Shown piece by piece: positions 23,532-34,929 of a stretch of DNA of 64,000 nt. Made by a program: the position numbers and the translations under genes. This DNA is from Hyaloperonospora brassicae (Eukaryota; Oomycota; Peronosporomycetes; Peronosporales; Peronosporaceae). The notes beneath the pieces are model-generated. The model saw only the letters and a list, made by a program, of their open reading frames with translations, had not been told where the DNA came from and did not search any database. Location: assembly GCA_947650285.1 (NCBI GenBank), contig CANTFL010001448.1:359573-423572 (forward strand), written 5' to 3'. Each line of letters opens with the position of its first letter. Position 1 is the first letter of the stretch.

Positions 23532-25874
23532 TATGTCGCACACGAAACACCGGTTCACGCACTCGCCATTGATTTGGACTCTTAATAAATTCTTAACCGT
23601 AGAGCAAGATGCACTCCCGATAGGAATATCCGCTTCTTTTCTTAACGATCGAGGTACATTTCACTCGCTATTTGTCTCTATCATTAGCCTCAATCCGTTT
23701 CCGCGCATTGAACCCGCCGCGAATATCTACCCGCTTTTTGTTCATTGCCAAAGATCTTAACTATCATACCGCGGGCTGTCGCTGCCGTTAGCGAAAACAG
23801 ATTATTGCTGAGGTCCTGCTATTGTAGCGCGTTTCTAGCCGTGCGAAACCCAAATGATATTATTTCGAACCCGAAACACCAATGTGTCTTGTCCGAGTGC
23901 ATTTAAATGCGAATTGATCATTGGTCTTAGCACGTTACGTCCCAGAGTTTAGACATAAGCGCGGTGTCGTTGTTTGAAATCATAACATGCTTAAGATCAG
24001 GAAGATGGAAATGGTGGGAAAATGGTGGAGAAAGGAGTAAAGCCAAAAGTAAGTTATAGGTTTGTGTTTGTTTTATCCTTTCGGTACCATAATTCATTCT
24101 TCCCAACAGCTTCCTATATGTAGATCTCTCGTTACATCCCACGTCGCACTCCCTTTCTCTTTATACTTCTTTCCCTTTTCTATGTAGAGTTTAGTCAAAA
24201 ATGTGGGGGACGTCACTGCCTGGTAGGTCAGAGCTGAAACCGAAAGACCAGAATCGAACATATTACTATAAGCCTGCCGGTGTCAAACCGATGACCTACA
24301 GATTATTAAAGACATGCTTTTCACTTAATCTACCTTTTCGTAGCAAATGTAAACTACAACTTGTATCTTCCGATCTCAAATACGTCGTACTCTGGCACAG
24401 ACACTCACACACCCTTACGCGCATGCGTACATGAGAATCACGCTACGGCGATATGCACGATCCGCATCACCATCTATCAAAGCAATGATTCCCATGTACC
24501 CGATGAGTGCTTATGATGCGCGTCGATATGTACGAATTGCTCGTCGAGTCTTACGAAAAAAGCGTTGGCCAATTAATTGCTGTACTTTATAGGAGGAGGC
24601 TAGTCATGGGACTAGGCGCTCGGTCGAAGTTCGTCGGTCTCAGGCTTGGGAGGTTGAATTACCCCAGCAGTGCATCTGAGACCCTTCAGGCTAACAATAG
24701 TGAAGATATACGTGGTAACATTAGTACTTGTTGCTCCGTAGATATAAATGTCAGTGTTGTATCGGCACTAACACCCTAACGTTGATCAGGCTTCTGACAC
24801 AGATTATTAGCTGATCTACCAAGGTCGACAAAATATGACGCCTCGCCTGACGAGGGCACTACCGCAAGCGCAGAGATGCGCGAAAAATCATATTATGGGT
24901 GTCTTACAAGCTCCCAATTACGCAGGATAGGTGCGTTTAATATATATATACATATATATATATATGACAAAATCTCGCGCGACCGTCCGGATCCTATTTG
25001 ACACAATTTTACCATCTCAAATCTACAAAATAAACTCATAGATTACTAGGTTTAAATGGATTGACATGAACAATTGTTCGCCTACGAATTGCTTGCGTTT
25101 GCGTTTTCGACGTCAAAAACAGCAGTTGAGTCATCGCCATCATTCCGTGTGATCGATTGCGATTGCTTTATCTTGACTTGTTTCGGCAAGAATGTCTCTT
25201 GAAGCTGAACAGGATGTCATCGTATCGTGATGCTGGTCCGCATTCTGTAATAAGTTCCAGGATTCCGCTACGAGCGAGCAACTTGTTTAGCCTAAACCCG
25301 CCTACGAAAGTGCGTCAATAGGCGATTAAACGGAAACCCACATGCTGATTGTTATCGCGGATAAGACCATGTCACTTGGAGATCATCGATGGGACGACGA
25401 AACGGGTCCGACACGTCCATTTCACCTGGTCCGAATACTAGCAATATATTGAAGGAATTCAACAAGCACTAGATCCACGTTATCCCGGTCTGAGCTTTAC
25501 TCTGCGAGTCAACACCTCATCCTGCGCAACGTACTTTACCAGAAAATGCTACTAAAAGTATTAAGTAGAGCACAAGTCGGGTAGATCATCATTGCAATTC
25601 TTCGCCCAATTACTTTCCGCAACAAGTCGAAATGCTAGAGTGCACAGACGAAGCTGTTATGCGCCCGACATATTTAATCAATATTGCTGCCCGAAGCTTG
25701 CGCAGGGCTTTTTGTCAAAAGATCATCTATAAACGGCATGGCATACTACATGTCGCCCTTCAGTGCATTTCCTTCTTTTATTCGTTAAACATTATAAATG
25801 AAGCGCCATTCTATATCGGTATTGTTGCAGCCCTGATGCCTATGGTAGCTGCGAGAAAAAAGTTATGCATCTAC

Positions 25875-26405
25875 TGTTTCAGGGTTACACGTCGACTGAT
25901 AGTCGACAATAAGTGTGGTGCCCACAAGGGATGGGATCCCCTTTAAAGTAATATTAAAACACAAGTATCAATTGTTGAAGACTGATGTCTGTCAACCATT
26001 GATTACGAGATCTTTAGATAGGTTTGTTTAGGACATTAGCGAGTAGGTTAATTACTTTGTTCTCCGGTGTTCTTTTAGGTTAAAAGAAGAAATAAAGTTC
26101 AGTTCCCATTTTGATACGATAGACACGTGCCTCTCTGAGGCGTCTTGCGATCGTAAGGAAGTAGCAACGCCTTGTTAAGGCAGCTACTCCTTGTGCACTC
26201 AGTGCGTTTGATTCTCTGAATTGGTTGGTCCCCCTGGAACAGGGACCGTAAGCTCTCTGAGCTTGTTGACTCTTTGAGTCGGATTCTATGAACCAAACCT
26301 TAGCTCTCGGAGCTGTTGACTCTCGGAGACGGGTTCTTTAAACCAAAGTTGCTCGTTGAGCGTTAAGTCTTCCTCTGACTTAAGGAGCTGTGTATCTCCG
26401 CTACA
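25875..26405 (+). repeat. LTR D: 5' LTR of element 2
   Basis: 531 bp. The end reads gacttaagg...gtatctccgctaca and is followed directly by the primer-binding-like site and gag, so this is the functional 5' LTR position. Confidence 0.88.
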
Positions 26406-26422
26406 CTTGGTAGCACTCGTAG
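26406..26422 (+). promoter_or_regulatory. Primer-binding-like site of element 2
   Basis: tggtagcact lies 2 nt after the 5' LTR. Element 1 has the same decamer at the same place on the minus strand. Confidence 0.6.
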
Positions 26423-26464
26423 TCAATATACGCCTGATTCGGTAACGACTGATTTTTTGTGAAG

Positions 26465-27499
26465 ATGGAGTAATCCACACCCATCACTGAGGCCCAAAAG
26501 GTCGCGCTTGATAAGCTGACCGCGGCCGTGGGCCCAGAATATGTGGAGTATCTAGGTGCGCAAGGTCCCGATGTGCTAAATGCACGAGTCGAGACCTTCA
26601 TGCAGTATGAAACGGCCCTGTTGGGCCAGGTTCAAAACCGAACAGCGTCGGCTATGCCGACAAGCTACGTAGCTATGCCACCAGAAGAGGCTAAGCCTCG
26701 TCCCCTTCGAGTGGACGTTAAACATTACTCCGGGAAGGAGGGGAAAAATTTGAATCTCTGGATCCGTGAGATTGAGATGGCCATGGACTCTGGTCTCATC
26801 TCACTTGAGAACCAGCGGGTCTCGTTGGCTCTTTTAAGCTCTATGGAAGAGCTAGAGAGTGGGCTTTGACGTGTGGCACGTCGGTCAACTTGGCATTTCC
26901 CACGTGGGAATCGCTCAAGCTAGACCTATTGCGAGTTTTCTCGCCGCCTAACCAGGCATATTGCGTGCGCTCACGCCTCTTGTCCACCCGTTTGGGTAAG
27001 AGCGAGTTAACGGACTATGTCCAAGAGTTGAGAACTCTAATGGCTGCTATGCAGTCTGACCCTCTCCCTGAGACTGTCTACGTGACAGTCTTCATGGAAG
27101 GTCTCCGCACTGGCGTGGCCAGAACCGAGGTTTTTCGGTTTCATCCCTCTACTTTTGAGGAATCTGTGCGCGTCGCTCAAAATGCCGAGCACAACTTCAA
27201 GTCGGCCAGACTTGGTTGGAATGGGTACAACCCAAGCTTTGTGAAGGCAACCTCTGCGAGCACCTCGGCTTATTGTAAGCCAGAACCGGTGGATCTCAGC
27301 CATGCTGAAGATGAAGGCGAAGCGGAGCTTCATGTTGCGGAGCAACGGCAGGACGTGGGACGCTGTTACATGTGCGGAAGCACTAAACACTTGCGTCCCA
27401 CTCGACCTTTGCGTAAGCAACGAACGACTCCTACGTTTCGAAACCCCATCCTCAACCAGAAACCTGGTATGGCACGGGGAAACGTCGACACCCAGTAGG
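26465..27499 (+). pseudogene. gag of element 2
   Basis: The likely start is ATG 26465 (ATG-GAG-TAA): the third codon is already a stop, after which the same frame reads ITEAQKVALDKLTAAVGPEY. The gag core follows (HYSGKEGKNLNLWIREIEMA). A frameshift near 26866 leads into FPTWESLKLDLLRVFSPPNQ and YVQELRTLMAAMQ, which end in a damaged zinc knuckle: CYMCGSTKHLRPT keeps CX2C and His but lacks the last Cys. Role as in element 1: particle assembly and RNA packaging. Confidence 0.82.
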
Positions 27500-28826
27500 T
27501 GCGGGGCGCCCTACTGGGGTAGAGCTTAGTTCTGTCACTTCTCTTCGAGGTAGAGTGAAACAAGTGTTAGCCCCACTGAGCTCTGTGCCCGCCAGCACAG
27601 AGCGTGGATACAAGCCTGGATTGTTAGTCGCCGAGGCGACAGTGAGAGGCTTTGAGAAGCATTGGTCGATTTTGATCGATTCAGGAGCATCATGCAATCA
27701 TGCTCAACGTCGTTCCCTTGAGGGAAGTCAGCGATACGCTGAAGCGCTCAAAGCGCATAAAGGTGATTCGATCACCGTTCTTTTAGCGACCGGCAGTCGC
27801 GTCACGGTACCTAAAGATCCGTTGAACTTGGGTGTAAAGTTTTTGGACTTTGATAGCATTGAACGCTGTCTTGTCCTCGATTTTGATTCGAGATGTGATC
27901 TCATATTAAGTATAGCTCGGCTTGAACGCCATGAGCCATGGATTGATTGGAGGCCTAAGCTTTTAGTGGCCACGCGCATTGTTCCTATCGAAGCTTTGGA
28001 GAGTCATGAACCCACCTTCGCTAGGCAACAAAAGCGCTATTGGCGCGAGTCATTGATGGAAGATGTCAATGTGCTGGACATTGGTATGTCAGAGTTAATT
28101 CACTCCAATGTCAATGACATTAAAGTTGAGCGGAGCTCATTCACCGTATGCGAATGGAGTTGTACTCCGTTGAGTGATACTCATTGTGATAATGAGTCAC
28201 TGCATGCTGCAGGCATGGTTGGCCTAGGGAAGAGAAATCAAGAATGTAATTTCTCTGATGTGAGTGGGGTGGCACCTGAAATTGCACCGAATGAGGGCGG
28301 CCGAGGTGGCACCTCACTGAATGTCGCTAATGACGTTGATGGCGAGAAGCCAGAGCGTTCAGGGCTAGGCCCGGATGCTATACGTGAAGTGGTACGTGAA
28401 AATCCACTGGGTGAAGTATTCGAGTTACGTAACACTTCACCAGATTTCGTTCAATACATGAGCTCTCGTATAGAGCGTGCTATAGCAATTAGCAACCACA
28501 GGGACCCTGCTGTCCCGGCCTCTAGGAGGCACAAATATTCCCTGAGGAAACAATCCCAGCGTCGGGTGGAAACTGCTAAGCGCCCAACGTCTACGAAGTC
28601 ACGAAGTGATAATAGTAATAAAACACTATATACACTTGTCAATGGATTGTCTGGCCATGTTGATGGCAATATTAGTTTTGAGACTCTTCCATATTTAAAT
28701 AATCTCTTTGAACTAGACGAAATGTATGACGGCAAATTTAGCCAAGCCTTACAGGCAGGAGAATCATCCGAGTTGGTGGTCATTCGGCCGGATATTGAGT
28801 TGAACACATCCTCGTTATTGGACTAG
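27500..28826 (+). pseudogene. Protease region of element 2
   Basis: A long frame (open to 28826) includes LIDSGASCNHA, the retropepsin active-site motif with its Asp intact. FDSRCDLILSIARLERHEPW matches the downstream FDxILGxPWL region, with Gly-Leu-Pro lost. A long low-complexity polar segment without recognised motifs runs from about residue 150 to the end. Protease would cut the gag-pol polyprotein. No ATG opens the frame, which is expected for a polyprotein segment; a stop separates it from gag. Confidence 0.75.
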
Positions 28827-29860
28827 TCTGTCCTTGAGGACACGAAGGCGGCATTGGATGCCCGCAGTGGATATTCGATCCCTAAGGATCCTCTTGATCC
28901 GTTCTATCTTTTGTTAAAGAGTTTCAGGACGTGGTGTGTCACAACCCCCGTCCATCTTACCTCCTGACAGAGGTGTACGTCATGAAATTGACTTGGTTCC
29001 TGGAACTAAATACTGTGTAACACGGCAGTAGACTTTGCCGAAAGAACACTGTGACGTCATTGACGACTTCTTTTGTGCAAACACGCGGCAGGAATGGTAC
29101 GTGAGAGCAAATCTTCTCATTCCACGCCCGCATTTTGTGTCTGAAAGCCCAACGGAAAGTGGCGCATTGTTCATGCTTACAATAAGCTTAATGCTGCCAC
29201 GATCCCGGCTTAGACACCAATCCCTAGGAAAGATGCCCTTCAGAACAACATGGTGGGATGTACAATGTACAGTGCACTCGACTTAGTCGATGGTTATTAC
29301 CAATTGCTCATGCGTGAGAACGATATTCCGCTGACAGCGGTTAGTACCTCGAGCGGTATGCTCTGGGAGTGGCTAGTCATGCCACAGGGCTTGTCAAACG
29401 CCCCAGCTACATTCAATCGTCTTGTGACACAAATGTTCAGACCTCACCGAAGATATGCACAGACGTACTATGATAGCATATTTGTCCATAGTCGTGCTAT
29501 GAACGGTCGGTCGGTCGGATGTGTACAATCACATTGCCAATTTACGAGCGGTGCTTGAGTGCATCCGCACGAATAAGTTGTACTCCAACGCGTCTAAGTG
29601 CATATTTGGTGCAAAAAAGATTTCCTTTTTAGAGTGCTTTTTGGTAAGCGAGGCCTTAGAGCGGATCTCGCTAAGGTGAAATCCATAGTCGATTGGCCGG
29701 TTCTTAACAACCAAAAGGACTTACGTAAGTGGATTGGCCTTGCCAATTACATACACAAGTACAGTGCGAATTACGCAGACATGGCTCGGCCATCATCCAA
29801 TCTCTTTAAAAAGGATGTGGAATGGTGCTGAACTAGAACCTAGCATGATGCTTTTAAGCA
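28827..29860 (+). pseudogene. Reverse transcriptase of element 2
   Basis: The start region RGVRHEIDLVPGTKYC is followed by a stop. Palm motifs DLVDGYYQLLM and WLVMPQGLSNAPATFNR are clear at 29280-29430. The catalytic box reads YYDSIFVHS instead of YFDDIFVHS, so the second catalytic Asp is Ser. A frameshift near 29500 precedes the thumb/connection region (KSIVDWPVLNNQKDLRKWIG, 29690-29750), which ends at a stop near 29829. Confidence 0.85.
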
Positions 29861-29890
29861 GTAAAGGAGAGTCTTCTTCATGCGCCAATC

Positions 29891-31129
29891 TTGGATTTGC
29901 CTGATCCTGATCGATCTTTCAGTGTCGTCTGTGACGCATCTGACTTTGCCATAGGCAGCGCTCTGTTACAAACAGATTCTGGTGGACAGGAACGCGTCAT
30001 TGAGTTTGAGTCTCGGCAGCTGAAAGCAGCTGAAAAGAACTACCCAGTTCATGACAAAGAGCTACTTGCAATGAAGTATGCTCTCGTCAAATTCAGAGCT
30101 CATCTGCTTGGCTCCAAGACGTTTGTGATCTATACAGATCATGCTTCATTACGCACTGCGACCCAGTTGCCTCACCTCTCTCAGAGAATGGCTCGTTGGC
30201 TTTCCTTCTTTGCGGAATACAACTTCGAGGTGAAGTATAAGCCGAACAAGCAGAATGCTTTGGCTGATGCGTTGTCCCGCAGGCCTGACTATGAGCTTGC
30301 TCATGTTACGACTCTGTCGTCGTCGGTCACCGACCTAATCCGTACGGCATATGCCAAGGATGAAAACTGTGTAGCTTTGCTACGTGCTCTGGGGAGCGAG
30401 GAGTTTAAGGACTCAGACATTATATTGTCAGCACGTTTACGTGCAAGGCTACATCGATATTCCCTCGATCAAGGCCTGTTGTGCTATAGCACTGATGTGG
30501 AGGATATTCCTCGTATCGTTGTCCCTCATGGTGAGGAGTTGGAGTATCGGATCCTCTATGAGGCACATGAAACTGCGTTGAGTGGTCATCTCGGTCGTGA
30601 GAAGACATATGGCTCAGTTAGCCAATGCTGTTGGTGGCCCAAATTATACAAATGGATGAGCACATACGTGCGTACGTGCGAAACGTGTCAACGGGTGAAA
30701 CCCTCAGCTCATGCGGCTGCGCCGCTCGCTAGTCTTCCTATACCCTCTGGGTGCTGGGAGTCTATCAGCATGATTTTTCTGTTCGGGTTGCCGAAGGATT
30801 CGTATGGAAATACGGGTACCGTGTCCATTGTTGACCGTTTGAGCAAGATGGCTCACTTAGCGGTGGTGCCGGATACCATTAATGGTGAAGGTACAGCGAC
30901 GCTGTTTATCGATCGGTTTTTTAACAACATGGTTTGCCACTGGCAATTATCTCTGATAGAGATCCTCGCTTCACTGGGAAGTTTTGGAAATCCATCTTCA
31001 AGGTGCTCAGCACACGTTTGGACATGTCCACGGCGGATCATTTGCAGACAGATAGTCAAATTGAGCGCGTTAATCGCGTCATCTGTGATATCTTGCGCAG
31101 CGTTTGAGCTGAAACGCCTAAGCGTTTAG
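29891..31129 (+). pseudogene. RNase H and integrase N-terminal/core of element 2
   Basis: RNase H motifs are in order: VVCDASDFAIG, KELLAMKYAL, YTDHASLRT and ALADALSRRP. The integrase zinc module follows (HETALSGHLGREKTY...CETCQRVKPS). The first catalytic site reads MIFLFGLP where MDFVFGLP is normal, so the Asp is lost. After FNNMVCHWQ a frameshift destroys the SDRDPRF site, although remnants of it and of the TDSQIERVNR block are visible in another frame (about 30950-31080). Clearly inactive. Confidence 0.85.
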
Positions 31130-31970
31130 AGCTCGATTCTCCCTTTTGTATAGTTTGCGTTGAAGAACGCCGTGCATACCTCCACAGGCTATACACCGTT
31201 CTACGTGCCCGGTCTCACACACCCTCGCGTTCCGTTAGCGCTACCACTACGTGGTTCAGGGCTTGAGGGGAGAGGAGTTGCCGATCGGCTTGCTGGTATC
31301 AGCCCTGCTACTGTTCAAAAATAGGTAAGCGAGTTTCTTGCAACGATATTGAATATGTTACGACACGTACGTGACGCACTGGCTGATATACAAGTCAAAC
31401 AGAAAGAACAAGCTGATGCTAAACGCAGAGGTTGTAGTGAACGTTACGAGGTCGGAGACCAAGTTTTACATAATGCTAAAAATCTACCTACAAATTTAGT
31501 GTCTGCTGTCCTTAAGACAAAGTTGCGCCCGCGCTTCATTAGACCATTCACGGTCGTCGCCAAGAAGGGAATTGCGTATACGCTCAACCTTTCGCGCAAA
31601 CTGCGCACACACCAAGTATTCTACTTGGGCTTGCTTAAGCCGTATCAGGATCCGTCTCACGTAAACTTGGAGGAGCTTGCGCCGCGTAGGTTGGCCTTTC
31701 CATCGGTTGCTGGATCCGTATCAGGAGTTTAAGCTGAGCCTCCATCCGGGTTTGACCCAACTCTACGCCTGAAGGCGAGCTTTTGTCGCGTCGAGCGCAT
31801 TCTAGGTCTTACCCAAGGTCCCGCGGAGATAGATTACTCCGCGACGAAGCTCCTCAAGTTCGTCCCTCGGTTTAACGACAGAGAATACCCGTAGTCTTAG
31901 AACTCATGGGAGTTCGAGATACTCCTTCGGCAGGATTGCCCATATGCCTTGGATGTTTTTGAACATCGTG
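31130..31970 (+). pseudogene. Integrase C-terminus and degenerate chromodomain of element 2
   Basis: From 31349: YEVGDQVLHNAKNL, RPRFIRPFTVVAKKGIAYTL and HQVFYLGLLKPYQ are the GPF/Y-like integrase tail. After a stop at 31730 a weak chromodomain remains (FCRVERILGL..., then SWEFEILLRQDCPYALDVFE near 31910). It has lost the central LVKWRGY block. It converges with the minus-strand frame that starts at 32771. Confidence 0.7.
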
Positions 31971-32771
31971 TCAAGGGTCATCCTGTGACCGAAGTCGCTT
32001 CTCACCCATAGTGGTGGAAGTAGGTGGGTAGTTGGGTACCGCTTGACCAGCCCTCACCTCAGTCGGCACAGCCGGAGCATAGCGTGTGCGAGCCCGCAAC
32101 TGGCCTCTGGCCTTAAGCTTGGCGTAATTATAGCGCAGCTTTCGTTCTAGACGAACGTCTGGTACATTGGCACTTGCTCTTAGAGCGAACATGCTGGTGA
32201 AGTGCCGTTTCCGATGCACCCAGCGAACAAAAGCGTTGTCCTCTTCCTCTTAAGATTCGCCTGCGAATAAGAGAATGAGCATAGCCTTCATCGGTGGAAC
32301 CGGTGCACCCCGTGCTTGCGTGTCAATTCGCAACTTGTATTGACTTTGAGTCGTAAAGAAAGATTCCAAGCACCTCTCGCGAAGTGCTTGGCGACTCGCA
32401 ACCTCATCAGAGGATGACGGCATAGCGCCGATGGTCCACGTTGCTAAAGAACGACCCGTCGTTTGGCATATACGTTCTCCCAAACCGAGTGGATCGAACA
32501 AATAGTCACGACGTCCCTCAAGGGTTGCAGCAAGCTGCATACGGAGCTGAGCGCTCTCCTCGTGATGGAGTGCTAGTTGTTGTTGCTCATCGAGCGGATT
32601 GGTGATAATTGCATCGCCCACAAGGGGTATTTGATGCGGCGCCAGTGGCGCATTGGCTTCTCCACGCTCGGCAAATGGGTTTGGTACAGTATGAGGCCGT
32701 GCCTCTTCCATCTGTGAGTAGGATGTTGTCGTTTCTTCACCAGGGACATTGGTAACACTACCATAGTCCAC
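31971..32771 (-). pseudogene. Antisense gene of element 2 (unknown protein, one in-frame break)
   Basis: A minus-strand frame opens at ATG 32771, about 170 bp inside the 3' LTR, and runs to a stop at 32250. A second basic frame, 32219-31971, apparently continues the same protein after a disruption. Visible features: acidic/Gln-rich N-terminal half (NPLDEQQQLALHHEESAQLR), a helical region with ESFFTTQSQYKLRIDTQARG, and a strongly basic C-terminal half (VRLERKLRYNYAKLKARGQL). Position and orientation match the antisense genes of elements 1 and 3, but I cannot align the proteins by eye. No known domain recognised. Confidence 0.55.
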
Positions 32772-32928
32772 CGCCTCTTCAATGACGAGGTACGATAAAG
32801 AGTTTAGGACTCATGGGGTAGCGATGCCATGGTGGTTCGTGTTTTGAAAGAACCGTAAGGTTGAAGCGCACACACACCAACCTCTTCGAGGAAAGACTTC
32901 TATTGACGTTTGAGATAACGTCAGTCTG

Positions 32929-32939
32929 GTGGGGGAGGG
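32929..32939 (+). promoter_or_regulatory. Polypurine tract of element 2
   Basis: gtgggggaggg directly precedes the LTR start tgtaacgg, as expected for the plus-strand primer. Confidence 0.7.
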
Positions 32940-33471
32940 TGTAACGGATTACACGTCGGCTGGTGGTCGACGATAGGTGTGGTGCACACAGTAGATGGAA
33001 TGTCCTTAAAGTAATATTAAAACACAAGTATCAATTGTTGAAGACTGATGTCTGTCAATCATTGATTACGAGATCTTTTGAAGAGTTTTTAATCAGTACA
33101 TTAGCGAGCAGGTTAATTACTTTGTTCTAAGGTGTTCTTTTAGGTTAAAAGACGAAATAAGGTGCAGTTCCCATTTTGATCCAAAAGACACATGCCTCTC
33201 TGAAGCGTCTTGTGATCATTGGAGGAGACTAGCAACGCCTTGTTAAGGCAGCTACTCCTTGTGCAATCTGTGCGTTTGATTCTCTGAATTGGTTGGTCCC
33301 CCTGGAACAGGGGCCGTTAGATCTCTAAGCTGTTGACTCTTTGAGACGGATTCTATGAACCAAACCTTAGCTCTCGGAGCTGTTGACTCTCGGAGACGGG
33401 TTCTTTGAACCAAAGTTGCTCGTTAAGCGTACTTCTTCCTCTGACTTGAGGAGCTGTGTAGCTCCGCTACA
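32940..33471 (+). repeat. LTR E: 3' LTR of element 2
   Basis: 532 bp, starts tgtaacgg and ends ccgctaca. It resembles LTRs A-D (ctcggagctgttgactctcggag, gagctgtgtagctc) with many substitutions. Confidence 0.9.
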
Positions 33472-33769
33472 TGTCATATACACAATCGTGCACACCGTGC
33501 GCACAACTTCGCTAAAAGTACATTGATGGGAAATTTGCACGCAGGGCCTTCCACGTTTTTTTGTGAGCGCTGGTTTTATCGGTCGCGGCTCCTGCAAACT
33601 TCGTCGTGTCGTGTATGCAGATTACGCGAGCAATTTAGTTGGCGATTAACTAGTAGTCGTATGCCTGCCGACCAGTCGACACTGATTCCTGGAATAGGCT
33701 GCAATTAGGCGAAATGGCTATGTAGTTGATGACAATATCGTTTTTGATGTTTTTTCCAGCCATCAGTCG

Positions 33770-34330
33770 TCAGGAACATCGTACTTTCAGCAGCCAAACG
33801 CCTATTAACTTTGCGAAGAGCTCAGCGTGGCAACTGTCGAGAAGTGTTGATCCCAGGTGCTTGCGATTAGGCAGTATGTTTTCATCAGAATGCAGCAAGA
33901 GGATGTTGTCATTCAAATGCACATTTGAAACGCGCTGAAACGAAGTCTTGGTCGCGTAGAAATGGATAGAGATCTGGTGTTGACATTTTGCCTTGGTCGC
34001 CTTGGAGATATCAGACATTATGAAATGCTTGATTGAAGTCTGATAGCTCGAACTGGCATCGGATACGGATGGAGCTCTCGCCTGGCGCGTCGGCTTTTTT
34101 TTCGATTATACCAGTCCGGGTGATCGACGTCTTGCATTCCGTTTATTAGCTTTCGGAAAGTTCCGCAATACTCGAGGTGTTTCTGCACCACCTCGCTCAT
34201 CTTGTGGTAGTCGATCAGGGTCTTGTAATGCAAGCAGATGTTCGACTTGCTTTTTTAAGGTAAAGTGGCGGTGGCGAATTGTTCCCAAACATTGCTCCGA
34301 AGACGGCCACGCTTCTTGCGCGGTTACTTG
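33770..34330 (-). pseudogene. Degenerate BED-zinc-finger / hAT-transposase-like relic
   Basis: Minus-strand fragments from several frames look like one decayed protein: SNVWEQFATATLP, then NICLHYKTLIDYHKMSEVVQ, KHLEYCGTFRKLINGMQDVD, then HPDWYN. A tryptophan-led motif, a C-x-x-(C>Y) pair and a later His...Cys fit a BED finger, the DNA-binding head of many hAT transposases. The rest, down to 33770, shows no catalytic motif. Stops and frameshifts are frequent. The family assignment is tentative. Confidence 0.4.
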
Positions 34331-34828
34331 TTTATGTCCTCCATTTTGCTCTCATTTTCGTCTATATCCCGCACTTTATTGTCGCTGCTTAGCATTGCGG
34401 AGTCGATGGCATTGAATTGGAGAGGCGCAGGAGCACCATAGTTGTGCCGTGGGCTGACACTACCGATTCTACGCTCACTAATGGAAATAAAGAAGCTGGG
34501 GTTGTTGAGTTGTAGCTGGGCATTGTGGGCTTCGTGATGCCGGGATCTAATTTTAGGCGAGGAAAGAGAAGTGTTCGTCTAGTGTTCAATCGGTCGACGC
34601 CGAGGGTCGCTTTTTTTACCAGAAGGCTCCGTTTTTAATTTTCGATTGAATCTCGTAGTAACTAGCGCTGATGGAGGCCGTGGAACCAAGGAATGCGGCG
34701 TTTTTCAATGAAGTGATCGAAGTTTAGCAACATAAACAGTGAATATATGTAGACCCTTAGTACACAACCTCCTGTTGCCACTTTAAGACTTCTGGGGTTT
34801 TTCTGCCTCTACGTTTGTGATCGTATAG

Positions 34829-34886
34829 TCGCGCATTACTAATCGTCTCGTCGCGCATTACTAACCGACAAGTCGCGTATTAATGT
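34829..34886. repeat. 22-bp tandem repeat, three copies
   Basis: tcgcgcattactaa occurs at 34829 and 34851, and a variant (tcgcgtattaatg) at 34873, giving a 22-bp period. Confidence 0.7.
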
Positions 34887-34929
34887 TCGTATAGTTAAAC
34901 GATTCCAATTCTGGTAGTGTGTTACGAAA

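Larger units (their letters stand above)
17235..26405 (+). repeat. Tandem array: three ~2.88 kb [LTR + 2.35 kb spacer] units, then LTR D
   Basis: Units begin at 17235, 20120 and 23001, and a fourth LTR follows at 25875. The spacers 17769-20119, 20651-23000 and 23532-25874 are nearly identical, differing mostly in an AT microsatellite (about 19180, 22060 and 24940) and single bases. The spacers contain no gene I can support: short frames repeat in each copy only because the DNA does. LTRs B and C are D-like at their 5' end and A-like at their 3' end, the mark of unequal crossing-over between LTR A and LTR D. Confidence 0.92.
25875..33471 (+). mobile_element. Ty3/Gypsy chromovirus-type retrotransposon, element 2 (decayed)
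   Basis: LTR D, a plus-strand gag-PR-RT-RH-IN-chromodomain order, a minus-strand extra gene and LTR E (32940-33471). The left flank (tctac) and right flank (tgtca) are not a TSD, and the two LTRs are visibly more different from each other than those of element 1, so the ends may come from different insertions. Multiple stops, frameshifts and lost catalytic residues show that it is dead. Its LTRs differ from those of element 1, so it is a separate family with the same layout. Confidence 0.92.

Noticed and set aside
17719..24779. Identical sets of 70-93 codon frames in each tandem unit
   Set aside because: They repeat because the DNA is tandemly duplicated; no domain, no codon bias, and no silent-site pattern to suggest coding.
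17235..26405. CRISPR-like array
   Set aside because: The repeats are 2.9 kb LTR-spacer units with identical spacers in a eukaryotic setting; no short direct repeats with unique spacers.
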